In this document: piece by piece, positions 36,943-44,886 of the stretch | Layout: the number at the start of each line of letters is the position of its first letter | Position numbering within the stretch: the first letter of the stretch is position 1 | Assembly (NCBI RefSeq): GCF_025548535.1 | Contig: NZ_JAJLQW010000009.1 | Coordinates: forward strand, 1-64,000 | DNA: 64,000 nucleotides | Direction of reading: 5' to 3' | Source: Undibacterium sp. Jales W-56 | GTDB taxonomy: Bacteria; Pseudomonadota; Gammaproteobacteria; Burkholderiales; Burkholderiaceae_D | The notes under the pieces: model-generated | What the model was told of the DNA's origin: nothing | The model's input: only the letters and a program-made list of their open reading frames with translations | Databases searched by the model: none | Program-made: the position numbers and the translations under genes

Positions 36943-36964
36943 AATAACTTCCTATAAAAATTCC

Positions 36965-37867
36965 ATGCCAAACTCCGTATCCCGTCTTCTCGATCCCAAG
37001 CCGATTCCATCTGAAAAAGGTTTGCTGGCGCGCATACGCACCGCCAGTACGGCGCTGAGCCGTGCCGAGCGGCAGGTCGCGGAGTTTCTACTGCAAAAGC
37101 CGCATGATGCACTGGAGATGTCGATCCGGGTGTTGGCGCAGGCTTGCAATGTCAGCGAACCGACGGTTGCGCGCTTTTCGCAGTCGATGGGTTTTGACGG
37201 CTTTAAAACCTTCAAACTGGCATTTGCCAAGAGCCTGGCGACCGGCATCCCGTTTTTGCACCTCGATGTGAATCAAGCCGATTCGGTACGCGATGTGCTG
37301 CCGAAAGTGTTTGACCGCACCATTGCTGCATTGATGGAAGCGCGCAATTCCGCCAACACCGCGAGCTTTGAAGCCGCAGTCAATCTGCTGTCGCGGGCCC
37401 GCCGCATAGAATGCTATGGCCTCGGTTATTCGGGCGCATTGGCGATTGATGCGCAGTTAAAATTTTTCCGTTTCGGGATTCCGACCACGGTATTTTGCGA
37501 TGCGCATTTGCAAGCGCAATCGGCATCCCTGCTGAACAGCGATTGCGTGGTGGTCGCCTTCTCGCGCACCGGTCGCACCCGCGACATGATCCGCAGCGTG
37601 CAACTCGCCAAAGGTGCAGGGGCCAAAGTGCTGGTGCTATGCGCCAGCGGCGGTCCACTGGCCGAACTCGCCGATGTGCATCTGAGCGTGGATGTTGAAG
37701 AAGATCCCGATATCTACACGCCGATGACCTCGCGCCTCGCGCATCTGACCTACATCGATGCGCTGGCAGTGGCGGTCACGCTGCAACGCGGCCCTGCGGC
37801 GATCGATATGCTGGAGCGCGCCAAGGCCAGCATCAGTGAAAAACGGCTGGACTCGAAAATAGAGTAA
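36965..37867 (+). CDS. hexR: HexR, RpiR-family regulator of central carbon genes
   Basis: 300 residues from 'MPNSVSRLLD'. N-terminal RpiR helix-turn-helix (about 20-90: 'LSRAERQVAEFLLQ', 'CNVSEPTVARFSQSMGFDGFKTFKL' landmarks) and C-terminal SIS sugar-phosphate domain ('YGLGYSGALAIDAQLKFFRFG', 'VVVAFSRTGRTRDM'). HexR represses zwf and edd-eda in pseudomonads and shewanellae and leaves DNA when it binds KDPG. Its position as third gene of zwf-pgl-hexR gives autoregulation, and two operator-like palindromes lie between zwf and edd. Confidence 0.92.
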   Translation: MPNSVSRLLDPKPIPSEKGLLARIRTASTALSRAERQVAEFLLQKPHDALEMSIRVLAQACNVSEPTVARFSQSMGFDGFKTFKLAFAKSLATGIPFLHLDVNQADSVRDVLPKVFDRTIAALMEARNSANTASFEAAVNLLSRARRIECYGLGYSGALAIDAQLKFFRFGIPTTVFCDAHLQAQSASLLNSDCVVVAFSRTGRTRDMIRSVQLAKGAGAKVLVLCASGGPLAELADVHLSVDVEEDPDIYTPMTSRLAHLTYIDALAVAVTLQRGPAAIDMLERAKASISEKRLDSKIE

Positions 37868-37955
37868 GCCCCCGAAGACCTCCCCGCATCGCAAAACCCA
37901 GATCGTCATACAATGACGGCTTACGTCCATTTTAGCGGCAAGGCCAGCTCCGACC

Positions 37956-38897
37956 ATGATGCAAACCCTGATACAACTCGCCCATCAATACGGCCTGATC
38001 ATCGTCTTCAGCAATGTCTTGCTGATGCAACTGGGGTTGCCGATTCCGACCGTCCCGACGCTGATCGTATCCGGCACGCTGGCAGCGGATGGCCATGTTT
38101 CTTTAGCTGCCTTGCTGGCGGTGACAGTGCTGGCAAGCCTGATTGGCGACACGGTCTGGTATCTGATCGGACAGCGCCATGGTTTGCGGGTGATGACATT
38201 TTTATGCCGCCTGTCCTTGTCGCCCGATTCCTGCGTGCGCCAGACCGAGACGCGTTTTGAGCGCTGGGGACTGACCACGCTCCTGGTCGCAAAGTTTATT
38301 CCCGGCTTGTCCCTGATCGTTGCCCCTATGGCCGGCGCATTGCGATTACCGCGAACGGCATTCTTGTTGTTTGATACGGCCGGTATCTTTTTATGGGCGA
38401 GTCTGGCCATCGGGTTTGGCTGGTTATTTCATCCTGATATCGAGCTGATCAGCCGGAAATTGATGGCAATGGGTAACGGTGCGCTGGTCATCATCGGTGC
38501 CGCATTGATGATCTACATCGGCTACAAATGGTGGCAGCGCCGGCGCTTTCAAAAAATCCTGGCGATCGCCCGCATCAGCGTCAATGAACTGGTCGACCTG
38601 ATGGATTCCGGCAACGCGCCGGTGATCGTCGATATACGCTCGCCATCGGTGCGTAGTCTGGATGCCCGCCACATTCCTGGGGCAAAAATGATTTCACTCA
38701 ATGAATGGCAGGCGCTGATACCGCATGTACAGCCGGACAGCGATATTGTGGTGTATTGCAATTGCCCGAATGAAGCCTCGGCCGCGCAAATGGCGAAGCT
38801 GCTGATGGGGCGCGGCTACAAGCGTGCACGCCCATTGCTGGGCGGATTAGATGCCTGGGTCGAAGCGGGACACGAAATCCACACTTATCCATCCTGA
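37956..38897 (+). CDS. DedA membrane protein fused to a C-terminal rhodanese domain
   Basis: 313 residues. N-terminal DedA/SNARE-associated domain (about 1-190) with 'LGLPIPTVPTLIVSGTLA', 'GDTVWYLIGQRHG' and 'AKFIPGLSLIVAPMAGALR', the family transmembrane pattern. After a short linker a rhodanese domain (about 205-310) with 'VIVDIRSPSVRSLDARHIPGA', the catalytic Cys loop 'YCNCPNEASA' and 'LLGGLDAWVEAGH'. DedA proteins act as lipid flippase or proton-linked transporters; the rhodanese half may transfer sulfur or sense thiols at the membrane. Single gene between hexR and a strong hairpin. The start at 37956 is one of two adjacent Met codons. Confidence 0.92.
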   Translation: MMQTLIQLAHQYGLIIVFSNVLLMQLGLPIPTVPTLIVSGTLAADGHVSLAALLAVTVLASLIGDTVWYLIGQRHGLRVMTFLCRLSLSPDSCVRQTETRFERWGLTTLLVAKFIPGLSLIVAPMAGALRLPRTAFLLFDTAGIFLWASLAIGFGWLFHPDIELISRKLMAMGNGALVIIGAALMIYIGYKWWQRRRFQKILAIARISVNELVDLMDSGNAPVIVDIRSPSVRSLDARHIPGAKMISLNEWQALIPHVQPDSDIVVYCNCPNEASAAQMAKLLMGRGYKRARPLLGGLDAWVEAGHEIHTYPS

Positions 38898-38923
38898 TAT
38901 TTTCTGGCTACACAAAATGCATC

Positions 38924-38955
38924 GGGGGCTTGAGCTGCGATCAGCTCAAGCCCCC
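38924..38955. terminator. Strong 14-base hairpin between dedA-rhodanese and ribA
   Basis: GGGGGCTTGAGCTG / CAGCTCAAGCCCCC, perfectly paired, four-base loop CGAT. No good T-run on either side, so it may stop transcription from both convergent genes or protect 3' ends rather than act as a classic terminator. Confidence 0.7.
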
Positions 38956-39015
38956 CTGACTTATTGTGAATCTTATTGTCGATTTTTTATTGTCGACTCA
39001 AGACCAGCGAGAAAA

Positions 39016-39648
39016 TCACAATTCAGGCTGGATCAGGTGGCCCAGCTTGGTCGCCTTGGTGCTCAGATAGCGCTCATTGTGCGGATTGCGCCGGATGATC
39101 AGCGGGATATGCTCTTTCACCGTGATTTTCAGGCCTTCCATCGCCGCGATTTTGCGCGGATTATTCGTCATCAGTTTGAGCGAACTAATTCCCAGGTGTT
39201 TCAGCATGGGATCGCACAAACTGTAATTGCGCAGATCAGCCGCAAAGCCGAGTTGCTGATTCGCTTCAACGGTATCCGCTCCCTGATCCTGCAGATGGTA
39301 AGCGCGAACCTTGTTCAGCAAACCGATACCGCGCCCTTCCTGGCGCAGGTACAGCAGGACGCCGCGACCTTCTTGCGCAATTTTCTGCAATGCCATTTCG
39401 AGTTGCGGCCCGCAATCGCAGCGCAGGCTGAACAAAGCATCGCCGGTCAGGCATTCGGAATGAATGCGTGCCAGCACCGGCTCGCCATTGGCAACATCGC
39501 CCAGCGTCAAGGCGATATGTTCCTTGCCGGTATCCGGCTCCACAAACGCATGCATCTGAAAAGTTGCCCAGGTGGTCGGCAAATTACAGGAGGTCACGTA
39601 CTCTAATGCCTGATCAGGACGACTCACAGGCGCATCATTGCTAGGCAT
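39016..39648 (-). CDS. ribA: GTP cyclohydrolase II
   Basis: 210 residues, the monofunctional RibA length. Zinc Cys residues in '[25 protein letters not shown]', here read as 'HSECLTGDA' and 'RCDCGPQ'. The GTP-binding '[19 protein letters not shown]' and '[13 protein letters not shown]' follow. First step of riboflavin synthesis: GTP to diamino-hydroxy-ribosylaminopyrimidine phosphate, formate and pyrophosphate. No riboflavin operon gene adjoins it; the minus-strand gene is isolated, with a 380-base leader in which I see no FMN riboswitch fold. Confidence 0.95.
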   Translation of the reverse strand: MPSNDAPVSRPDQALEYVTSCNLPTTWATFQMHAFVEPDTGKEHIALTLGDVANGEPVLARIHSECLTGDALFSLRCDCGPQLEMALQKIAQEGRGVLLYLRQEGRGIGLLNKVRAYHLQDQGADTVEANQQLGFAADLRNYSLCDPMLKHLGISSLKLMTNNPRKIAAMEGLKITVKEHIPLIIRRNPHNERYLSTKATKLGHLIQPEL

Positions 39649-40032
39649 ATATTTCTCACGAATTATTCTTAAGACCGCAACACCATCGACTTCAGTAAAG
39701 TTTGATTGTGCCGCTACATCATACCGCTACGGCGCTGCTACTCCGGTCTGGATTGCAGGAAAACGAAAACATCACTTCCTGACTTCAACATTTGCTTTAT
39801 TACTATTTTTTGTAAGGATGGCGATCAACCGCGTTAGCAAGAGTATAAACGACAGCGGACTTTTGCATTCTGCTCGCGCACCAGCTATAGAGTTTTTCAT
39901 CCAAATTGGTCTGTCTACCATCTGCATACTTGCACGCTTACTTGTAAGATATATGGGCAAACCTCGGATTTCCAAGCATCAATAAAAAAACCCACGACTT
40001 TCGTGGGTTTTTAGCGAAGAATTGAAGATCCA
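39649..40032. other. 384-base intergenic region: ribA leader and fbp terminator
   Basis: Upstream of ribA on the minus strand. It holds the fbp terminator near its right end and the ribA promoter. A plus-strand reading frame here (39638-39985) overlaps the ribA start, has no family and no ribosome site, and is not counted as a gene. Confidence 0.55.
39986..40012 (-). terminator. Rho-independent terminator after fbp
   Basis: AAAAACCCACGA / TCGTGGGTTTTT with a three-base loop; T-run of at least seven on the minus strand, about 20 bases after the fbp stop. Confidence 0.9.
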
Positions 40033-41034
40033 TTATTCCTGATGATAACGGGTCACCAGCTCAACTTCATTTTTGGAGCCGAGGAATACCGGCACCCGCT
40101 GATGCAATTTTGTTGGCTGGATATCCAGCATACGCTGCCTGCCGTCGGTCGATGCGCCGCCCGCCTGTTCTACGATGAAGGACATGGGATTCGCCTCATA
40201 CATCAGGCGCAGCTTGCCCGGCTTGTCCGGTTCACGCGCATCGGCTGGATACATGAAGATGCCGCCGCGATTCAAAATACGATGAACGTCCGCCACCATC
40301 GATGCGATCCAGCGCATATTGAAGTCCTTGCCACGCGGGCCGGTAACGCCTGCCTGCATTTCATTGACATAACGCGTGACTGGCGGCTGCCAGTGGCGGG
40401 CGTTCGATGCATTGATCGCATATTCCTTGGTATCAGGCGGAATCTGCATATTGCGCTGGGTCAGTACCCAGGAGCCCATCTCGCGGTCCAACGTGAAGCA
40501 ATTCACACCGTTGCCGGTGGTCAGCACCAGTACCGTTTGCGGGCCGTACACCGCATAACCTGCGGCAACTTGTTTGTTACCGGCTTGCATGAAGTCTTTT
40601 TCAGTCGGTGTCGCCATGCCGTCCGGCGCTTTGAGCACCGAGAAAATCGTGCCGATCGAGACGTTCACATCGATGTTGCTGGAACCATCGAGTGGATCGA
40701 ACAGCAGCATGTATTCGCCCATAGGATAGCGATTCGGGATCGGATGGATGCTTTCCATTTCTTCCGATGCCATCGCAGCCAGATGACCGCCCCATTCATT
40801 CGCTTCGAGCAGGATTTCATTCGACAGGATGTCGAGCTTCTTTTGTACTTCACCCTGAATATTCTCAGTGCTTGCGGTTCCCAGGACTTCCCCCAAAGCA
40901 CCCTTGCCGACGGCATGGCTAATGGTCTTGCAGGCACGCGCAACGACTTCGATCAATAAGCGCAATTCGGCAGGGATAGAATTGTTCAGGCGTTGTTCTT
41001 CCACCAGATATTGCGTGAGACTGACACGTTTCAT
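40033..41034 (-). CDS. fbp: Fructose-1,6-bisphosphatase class I
   Basis: 333 residues. The metal-binding signature '[20 protein letters not shown]' (landmark DPLDGSSN), '[11 protein letters not shown]' and '[16 protein letters not shown]' mark the class I fold. It removes the C1 phosphate from fructose-1,6-bisphosphate, the committed step of gluconeogenesis. Its neighbours toward the left complete the sugar-phosphate block. It is transcribed after pepN on the same strand with a 54-base gap, so co-transcription is possible, and ends at a clear terminator. Confidence 0.96.
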   Translation of the reverse strand: MKRVSLTQYLVEEQRLNNSIPAELRLLIEVVARACKTISHAVGKGALGEVLGTASTENIQGEVQKKLDILSNEILLEANEWGGHLAAMASEEMESIHPIPNRYPMGEYMLLFDPLDGSSNIDVNVSIGTIFSVLKAPDGMATPTEKDFMQAGNKQVAAGYAVYGPQTVLVLTTGNGVNCFTLDREMGSWVLTQRNMQIPPDTKEYAINASNARHWQPPVTRYVNEMQAGVTGPRGKDFNMRWIASMVADVHRILNRGGIFMYPADAREPDKPGKLRLMYEANPMSFIVEQAGGASTDGRQRMLDIQPTKLHQRVPVFLGSKNEVELVTRYHQE

Positions 41035-41088
41035 GAGTTTCCTTGTTTAACCCGGCCCTGTAGCGAGAGCCGGGGTGGTTCATCAATA

Positions 41089-43770
41089 TTAAGAAGCTAA
41101 AGCCTTGCTGACCACTTCCAATACATCTTTGGACAGATTTTTGGTATCGGCGACTTTTTGCAGCGCGACTTTCATATGGGCTTGTAAATTCTTTGGATAT
41201 TTTTTCCATCGATCCATGCTGCGCGCCAGACGGGCGGCCACTTGCGGATTGATCTTGTTCAAGGCAATCACCAGCTCCGCCCACAAGACGTAACCGCTGC
41301 CGTCCGTCGCGTGGAAGCGCGCTGGATTGGCGTTGCAGAAGCTGAACACCAGGCTGCGCGCACGGTTAGGATTGCTCAGGGTAAAAGCCGGATGCTTCAT
41401 CAATTCACGTACTTTGGCGACATCGGTAGTGCGTGCAGTGCCTTGCAGCATGAACCATTTATCGATGACCAGCGCTTCTTTTTTGAAGTCTTTATAAAAC
41501 TGATGCAGCGCCTGTGCAGCGGCTTTGGTGTTTTTGGCGGAACCCGAAAAATTCGTCAGCGCAGTCAAGGCTGCCAAACGATCGGTCATGTTTTCCGCTT
41601 CGGCGAACTGGGTCCTGGCCAGATCAAAAGTCGCGTCGTCCGGCCATTCCAACAGGTAGGACAGCGACAAATTCTTGAGTCCGCGTTTGGCCGCAGATAC
41701 CGCGTCCGGGCTGTATTTACCCGGCGTCAGATTCTCTTCGTAGGCGGTCAGGAAATCGGCTTTCAGATGTTGCGTCAGGCTAGCGCGCATGAACTTTCTG
41801 GCCTCATGGATGGCTTGCGGATCGACTACGCTAAATTCTTCGGCAATCATCGCTTCCGAAGGCAGGGTCAGTACCAGTTCGCGGAAAGCCGGATCCAGCG
41901 TTTTGTCGTTCAAGGTTTTACGCAAGGCATTCACGAACATCGCATCCAATTCCAGGGGTTCGGATTGTTGCACCGCTTTGGTCAGTTTAACCAGGCGACG
42001 CGTCGCCAGACGCTGCCCTGCTTCCCAGCGATTGAATGGATCGCTGTCGTGTGCCAGCAAGTGGCCGAGTTGTTCATCGCTGTAATTGATTTCCAGAACG
42101 ACCGGCGCGGAGAAATTGCGCAAGATCGATGGCGTCGGTTGCTCGGCAATACCAGTGAAGCGGAAGCTCTGGCTCGGCTTGGTCAACTCCAATACCAAGG
42201 TCGTAGCTGCACCGTCGGTTGGCATTGCGCCGTCCAGCACCAAAGGCAAATCCTGACCGGACTTATCCAGCAAGCCGACAGCGACGGGAATATGGAAAGG
42301 GAGTTTTTTCGCCTGACCGGCAGTAGGCAGGCTTGATTGCGTCAAGGTAATTTCATACGTCTTGGCCTCTGCATCAAACTTGCTTTCGACCTTGACCCGC
42401 GGCGTACCGGACTGGCTGTACCAACGCTCGAATTGCGTCAGATCACGGCCGGATGAATCGGCCATCGCGGCGCGGAAATCATCGCATTCCACCGCTTGTC
42501 CATCGTGACGTTCAAAATATAAATCCATCCCTTTACGGAAGCCCTCATGCCCCAGCAAGGTGTAATACATGCGCACGACTTCTGCGCCTTTTTCATAAAT
42601 CGTAACGGTATAAAAATTATTGATTTCTACAAAAGAATCTGGCCGCACCGGATGCGCCATCGGGCCTGCGTCTTCGGAGAACTGGACTTGACGCAGCAAG
42701 CGCACATCTTCAATACGCTTTACCGCGCGGCCGGTAGCCGTACCGACCAGATCGGCAGAGAATTCCTGGTCGCGGAATACCGTCAAACCTTCTTTCAAAG
42801 ATAGCTGAAACCAGTCGCGGCAAGTCACGCGATTACCGGTCCAGTTATGAAAATATTCGTGGCCGACCACCGATTCAATGCCGGCGTAATCGACGTCGGT
42901 AGCAATGCGCGGATTCGCTAAGACAAACTTGGTATTGAAAATATTCAAGCCCTTGTTTTCCATCGCGCCCATATTGAAATCGCCGGTCGCGACGATCATG
43001 AAGCGATCCAGATCCAGCTCCAGGCCAAAGCGCTCTTCATCCCAGCGTATGCTGTTTTTCAGGGAGTCCATGGCATGCTGGGTTTTGTCCAGATTGCCGT
43101 CCTCGACCCAGACTTGCAACAAGGCTTTACGGCCGGATTTGAGCTTGAATTTTTCTTCCTGACAAACCAGTTTGCCAGCAACCAGGGCGAACAGATACGA
43201 TGGTTTCTTGAAAGGGTCTTCCCACTTCGCGTAGTGGCGGCCGTCGCCCAGATCCCCCTCTTCAATCAGATTGCCGTTGGACAGCAAGACTGGGTATTTC
43301 TTTTTGTCGGCGCGCAGCATCACGGTGTATTTCGCCATGACATCGGGGCGATCCGGGAACCAGGTGATCTTACGAAAACCTTCGGCTTCGCATTGGGTGA
43401 TGAAATTGTGATTCGAGGTGTACAAACCGGATAAGGAGGTATTCTTGACCGGCTTGATCAGCGTTTCAATCTCCAGCGTTACCTGATCGGGCGCATTCGC
43501 AATGCGCAATATCTCGCCTTCGATTTTGTAGGCGGATTTTTTCAGGTTGACACCGTTCATGCGCAGTTGCAGCAACTTCAGTGACTCCCCGAACAGCACG
43601 ATCTCTTTTTCGCTACTCTCGTGATTGCGCCGCATCACCATTCTGGTGGCGACATGCGTGGCATCCGGGTCGAGATCAAAACCCATTTCAACGGTATCTA
43701 CCCAATAACCCGGAGCGATGTAATCTTTGCGGAAGATAGTGACAGGTGTATCAGCAGTGTCTGTGCGCAT
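41089..43770 (-). CDS. pepN: Aminopeptidase N (M1 family)
   Basis: 893 residues, typical of bacterial PepN. The exopeptidase motif 'GAMENKGLNIF' and the zinc motif 'VVGHEYFHNWTGNRVT' (HExxH with the second Glu further along) identify an M1 metallopeptidase. The C-terminal half is a helical repeat domain ('FVNALRKTLNDKTLDPAFRELVL'-like). It removes N-terminal residues from cytoplasmic peptides. The start 'MRTDTADTPVTIFRKDY' fits family alignments. The long antisense reading frame across it is a codon-usage shadow. Confidence 0.96.
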   Translation of the reverse strand: MRTDTADTPVTIFRKDYIAPGYWVDTVEMGFDLDPDATHVATRMVMRRNHESSEKEIVLFGESLKLLQLRMNGVNLKKSAYKIEGEILRIANAPDQVTLEIETLIKPVKNTSLSGLYTSNHNFITQCEAEGFRKITWFPDRPDVMAKYTVMLRADKKKYPVLLSNGNLIEEGDLGDGRHYAKWEDPFKKPSYLFALVAGKLVCQEEKFKLKSGRKALLQVWVEDGNLDKTQHAMDSLKNSIRWDEERFGLELDLDRFMIVATGDFNMGAMENKGLNIFNTKFVLANPRIATDVDYAGIESVVGHEYFHNWTGNRVTCRDWFQLSLKEGLTVFRDQEFSADLVGTATGRAVKRIEDVRLLRQVQFSEDAGPMAHPVRPDSFVEINNFYTVTIYEKGAEVVRMYYTLLGHEGFRKGMDLYFERHDGQAVECDDFRAAMADSSGRDLTQFERWYSQSGTPRVKVESKFDAEAKTYEITLTQSSLPTAGQAKKLPFHIPVAVGLLDKSGQDLPLVLDGAMPTDGAATTLVLELTKPSQSFRFTGIAEQPTPSILRNFSAPVVLEINYSDEQLGHLLAHDSDPFNRWEAGQRLATRRLVKLTKAVQQSEPLELDAMFVNALRKTLNDKTLDPAFRELVLTLPSEAMIAEEFSVVDPQAIHEARKFMRASLTQHLKADFLTAYEENLTPGKYSPDAVSAAKRGLKNLSLSYLLEWPDDATFDLARTQFAEAENMTDRLAALTALTNFSGSAKNTKAAAQALHQFYKDFKKEALVIDKWFMLQGTARTTDVAKVRELMKHPAFTLSNPNRARSLVFSFCNANPARFHATDGSGYVLWAELVIALNKINPQVAARLARSMDRWKKYPKNLQAHMKVALQKVADTKNLSKDVLEVVSKALAS

Positions 43771-44151
43771 GAGTTCGAATGCCTTGTAAAAATAAAAGCG
43801 AAAAAGGGAGCACTATTCAACATAGGGCAAAGGCTACTATTTTACCAAGCTGTACAGTAAGTCTTCACCTGCTTTGCGCATTACCATAGAAAATTCGGTA
43901 AAAATTCAGAATAAACCGATTGTTTGGCACCTACTGCTACCGAATTTGATTTGCATCGAAAATTTTCGTCAATGCCTTAGCTGGCCCTGGTGCGGCAAGG
44001 CAGATCGCAGAAGCCGAACAGAGACGCGCAAAGATGCAAGGCCGGGCGGGTGGTTTTGCGGATAAACGGAGTTTAAAGGCGTGACAAAACGTAACGAAGA
44101 GAACTTACTCCGCCCCACATCATCTACAATAAAAAGGAGAGGAGATTTGCC
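43771..44151. other. 381-base intergenic region between pepN and the DUF4136 lipoprotein gene
   Basis: Contains divergent promoters by layout. No inverted repeat with a T-run and no gene seen. The plus-strand gene has AAGGAGAGGAGA before its ATG, a strong ribosome site. Confidence 0.5.
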
Positions 44152-44820
44152 ATGAAAATCACACATCGTTATTGTTATGCAATATTCTTATTCTGTTACG
44201 GACTATTACTCAGTGGATGCGCGACGACGGTCGGTAGCCGCGTCAGCGTGTTTCACGAATGGCCGGCGGAGTTGAAAAATAAGAGCTTTGTCGTGGACAA
44301 ATCCGAGCAACAACAAAACAGCCCCGAATTCAAGGCCTACGAATTGCTATTGCGCGAAAAGCTGAAAGGTATTGGCCTGCTTGAAGCGGATACCGCGAAT
44401 CAAGCGCATGCTGCGCTCTCAGTAAGCATGCACTACGCCAGCAACCTGAGCGAAATCCAATTGTCATCGCCCTGGAATTTGGCGCTATATGATCCATTCT
44501 GGCGTTTGCATTTCAACCGGGGTTGGCTGCCTCACAGTTATTTTTATCGCCGCCCATACTTTTACTACCCGTATTACAGCATTGCGCCAGACAGCATGTT
44601 CTTATCGGACATCAGTGTGCGGCGCTATTTTCTGCATCAGCTGGAAGTCACTATCGCAGACAAAGCCAGCGGTAAAAAACTCACTGAAATCAAAGCCAGC
44701 ACGGAGCAATTAAACCCTGAAATCCATACGTATATGCATTACCTGATGGACAGCGCCTTTTTGAATTTCCCCGGCACCAGCGGCACAACAGTCGATGTTG
44801 AACTGCCCCTGGAAAAGTAA
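44152..44820 (+). CDS. DUF4136 lipoprotein
   Basis: 222 residues. The lipobox 'LFCYGLLLSGCATT' sets the lipidated Cys near residue 23. The rest is the DUF4136 fold: 'FHEWPAELKNKSFVV' near the start, the 'AHAALSVSMHYA' core and a C-terminal 'GTSGTTVDVELPL'. An aromatic stretch with many Tyr/Phe ('SYFYRRPYFYYPYYS') in the middle is unusual in charge and may be a surface loop. Function of the family is unknown. Ends at a bidirectional terminator. Confidence 0.85.
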   Translation: MKITHRYCYAIFLFCYGLLLSGCATTVGSRVSVFHEWPAELKNKSFVVDKSEQQQNSPEFKAYELLLREKLKGIGLLEADTANQAHAALSVSMHYASNLSEIQLSSPWNLALYDPFWRLHFNRGWLPHSYFYRRPYFYYPYYSIAPDSMFLSDISVRRYFLHQLEVTIADKASGKKLTEIKASTEQLNPEIHTYMHYLMDSAFLNFPGTSGTTVDVELPLEK

Positions 44821-44830
44821 ATTGTCAGTA

Positions 44831-44861
44831 AAAAAGCGACTCAAAAATCGAGTCGCTTTTT
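44831..44861. terminator. Bidirectional terminator between DUF4136 and DUF1631 genes
   Basis: AAAAAGCGACTC / GAGTCGCTTTTT with a seven-base loop and T-run on both strands, between convergent genes. Confidence 0.9.
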
Positions 44862-44886
44862 ATTGACCATACCCAAGAATAAAGCA

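Noticed and set aside
39638-39985. 115-codon plus-strand reading frame in the ribA-fbp gap
   Set aside because: It overlaps the ribA start on the other strand, has no ribosome site, no family and AT-rich composition unlike neighbours.
41242-42336. 364-codon reading frame antisense to pepN
   Set aside because: Codon-bias shadow of an unmistakable M1 peptidase; no recognisable domain.
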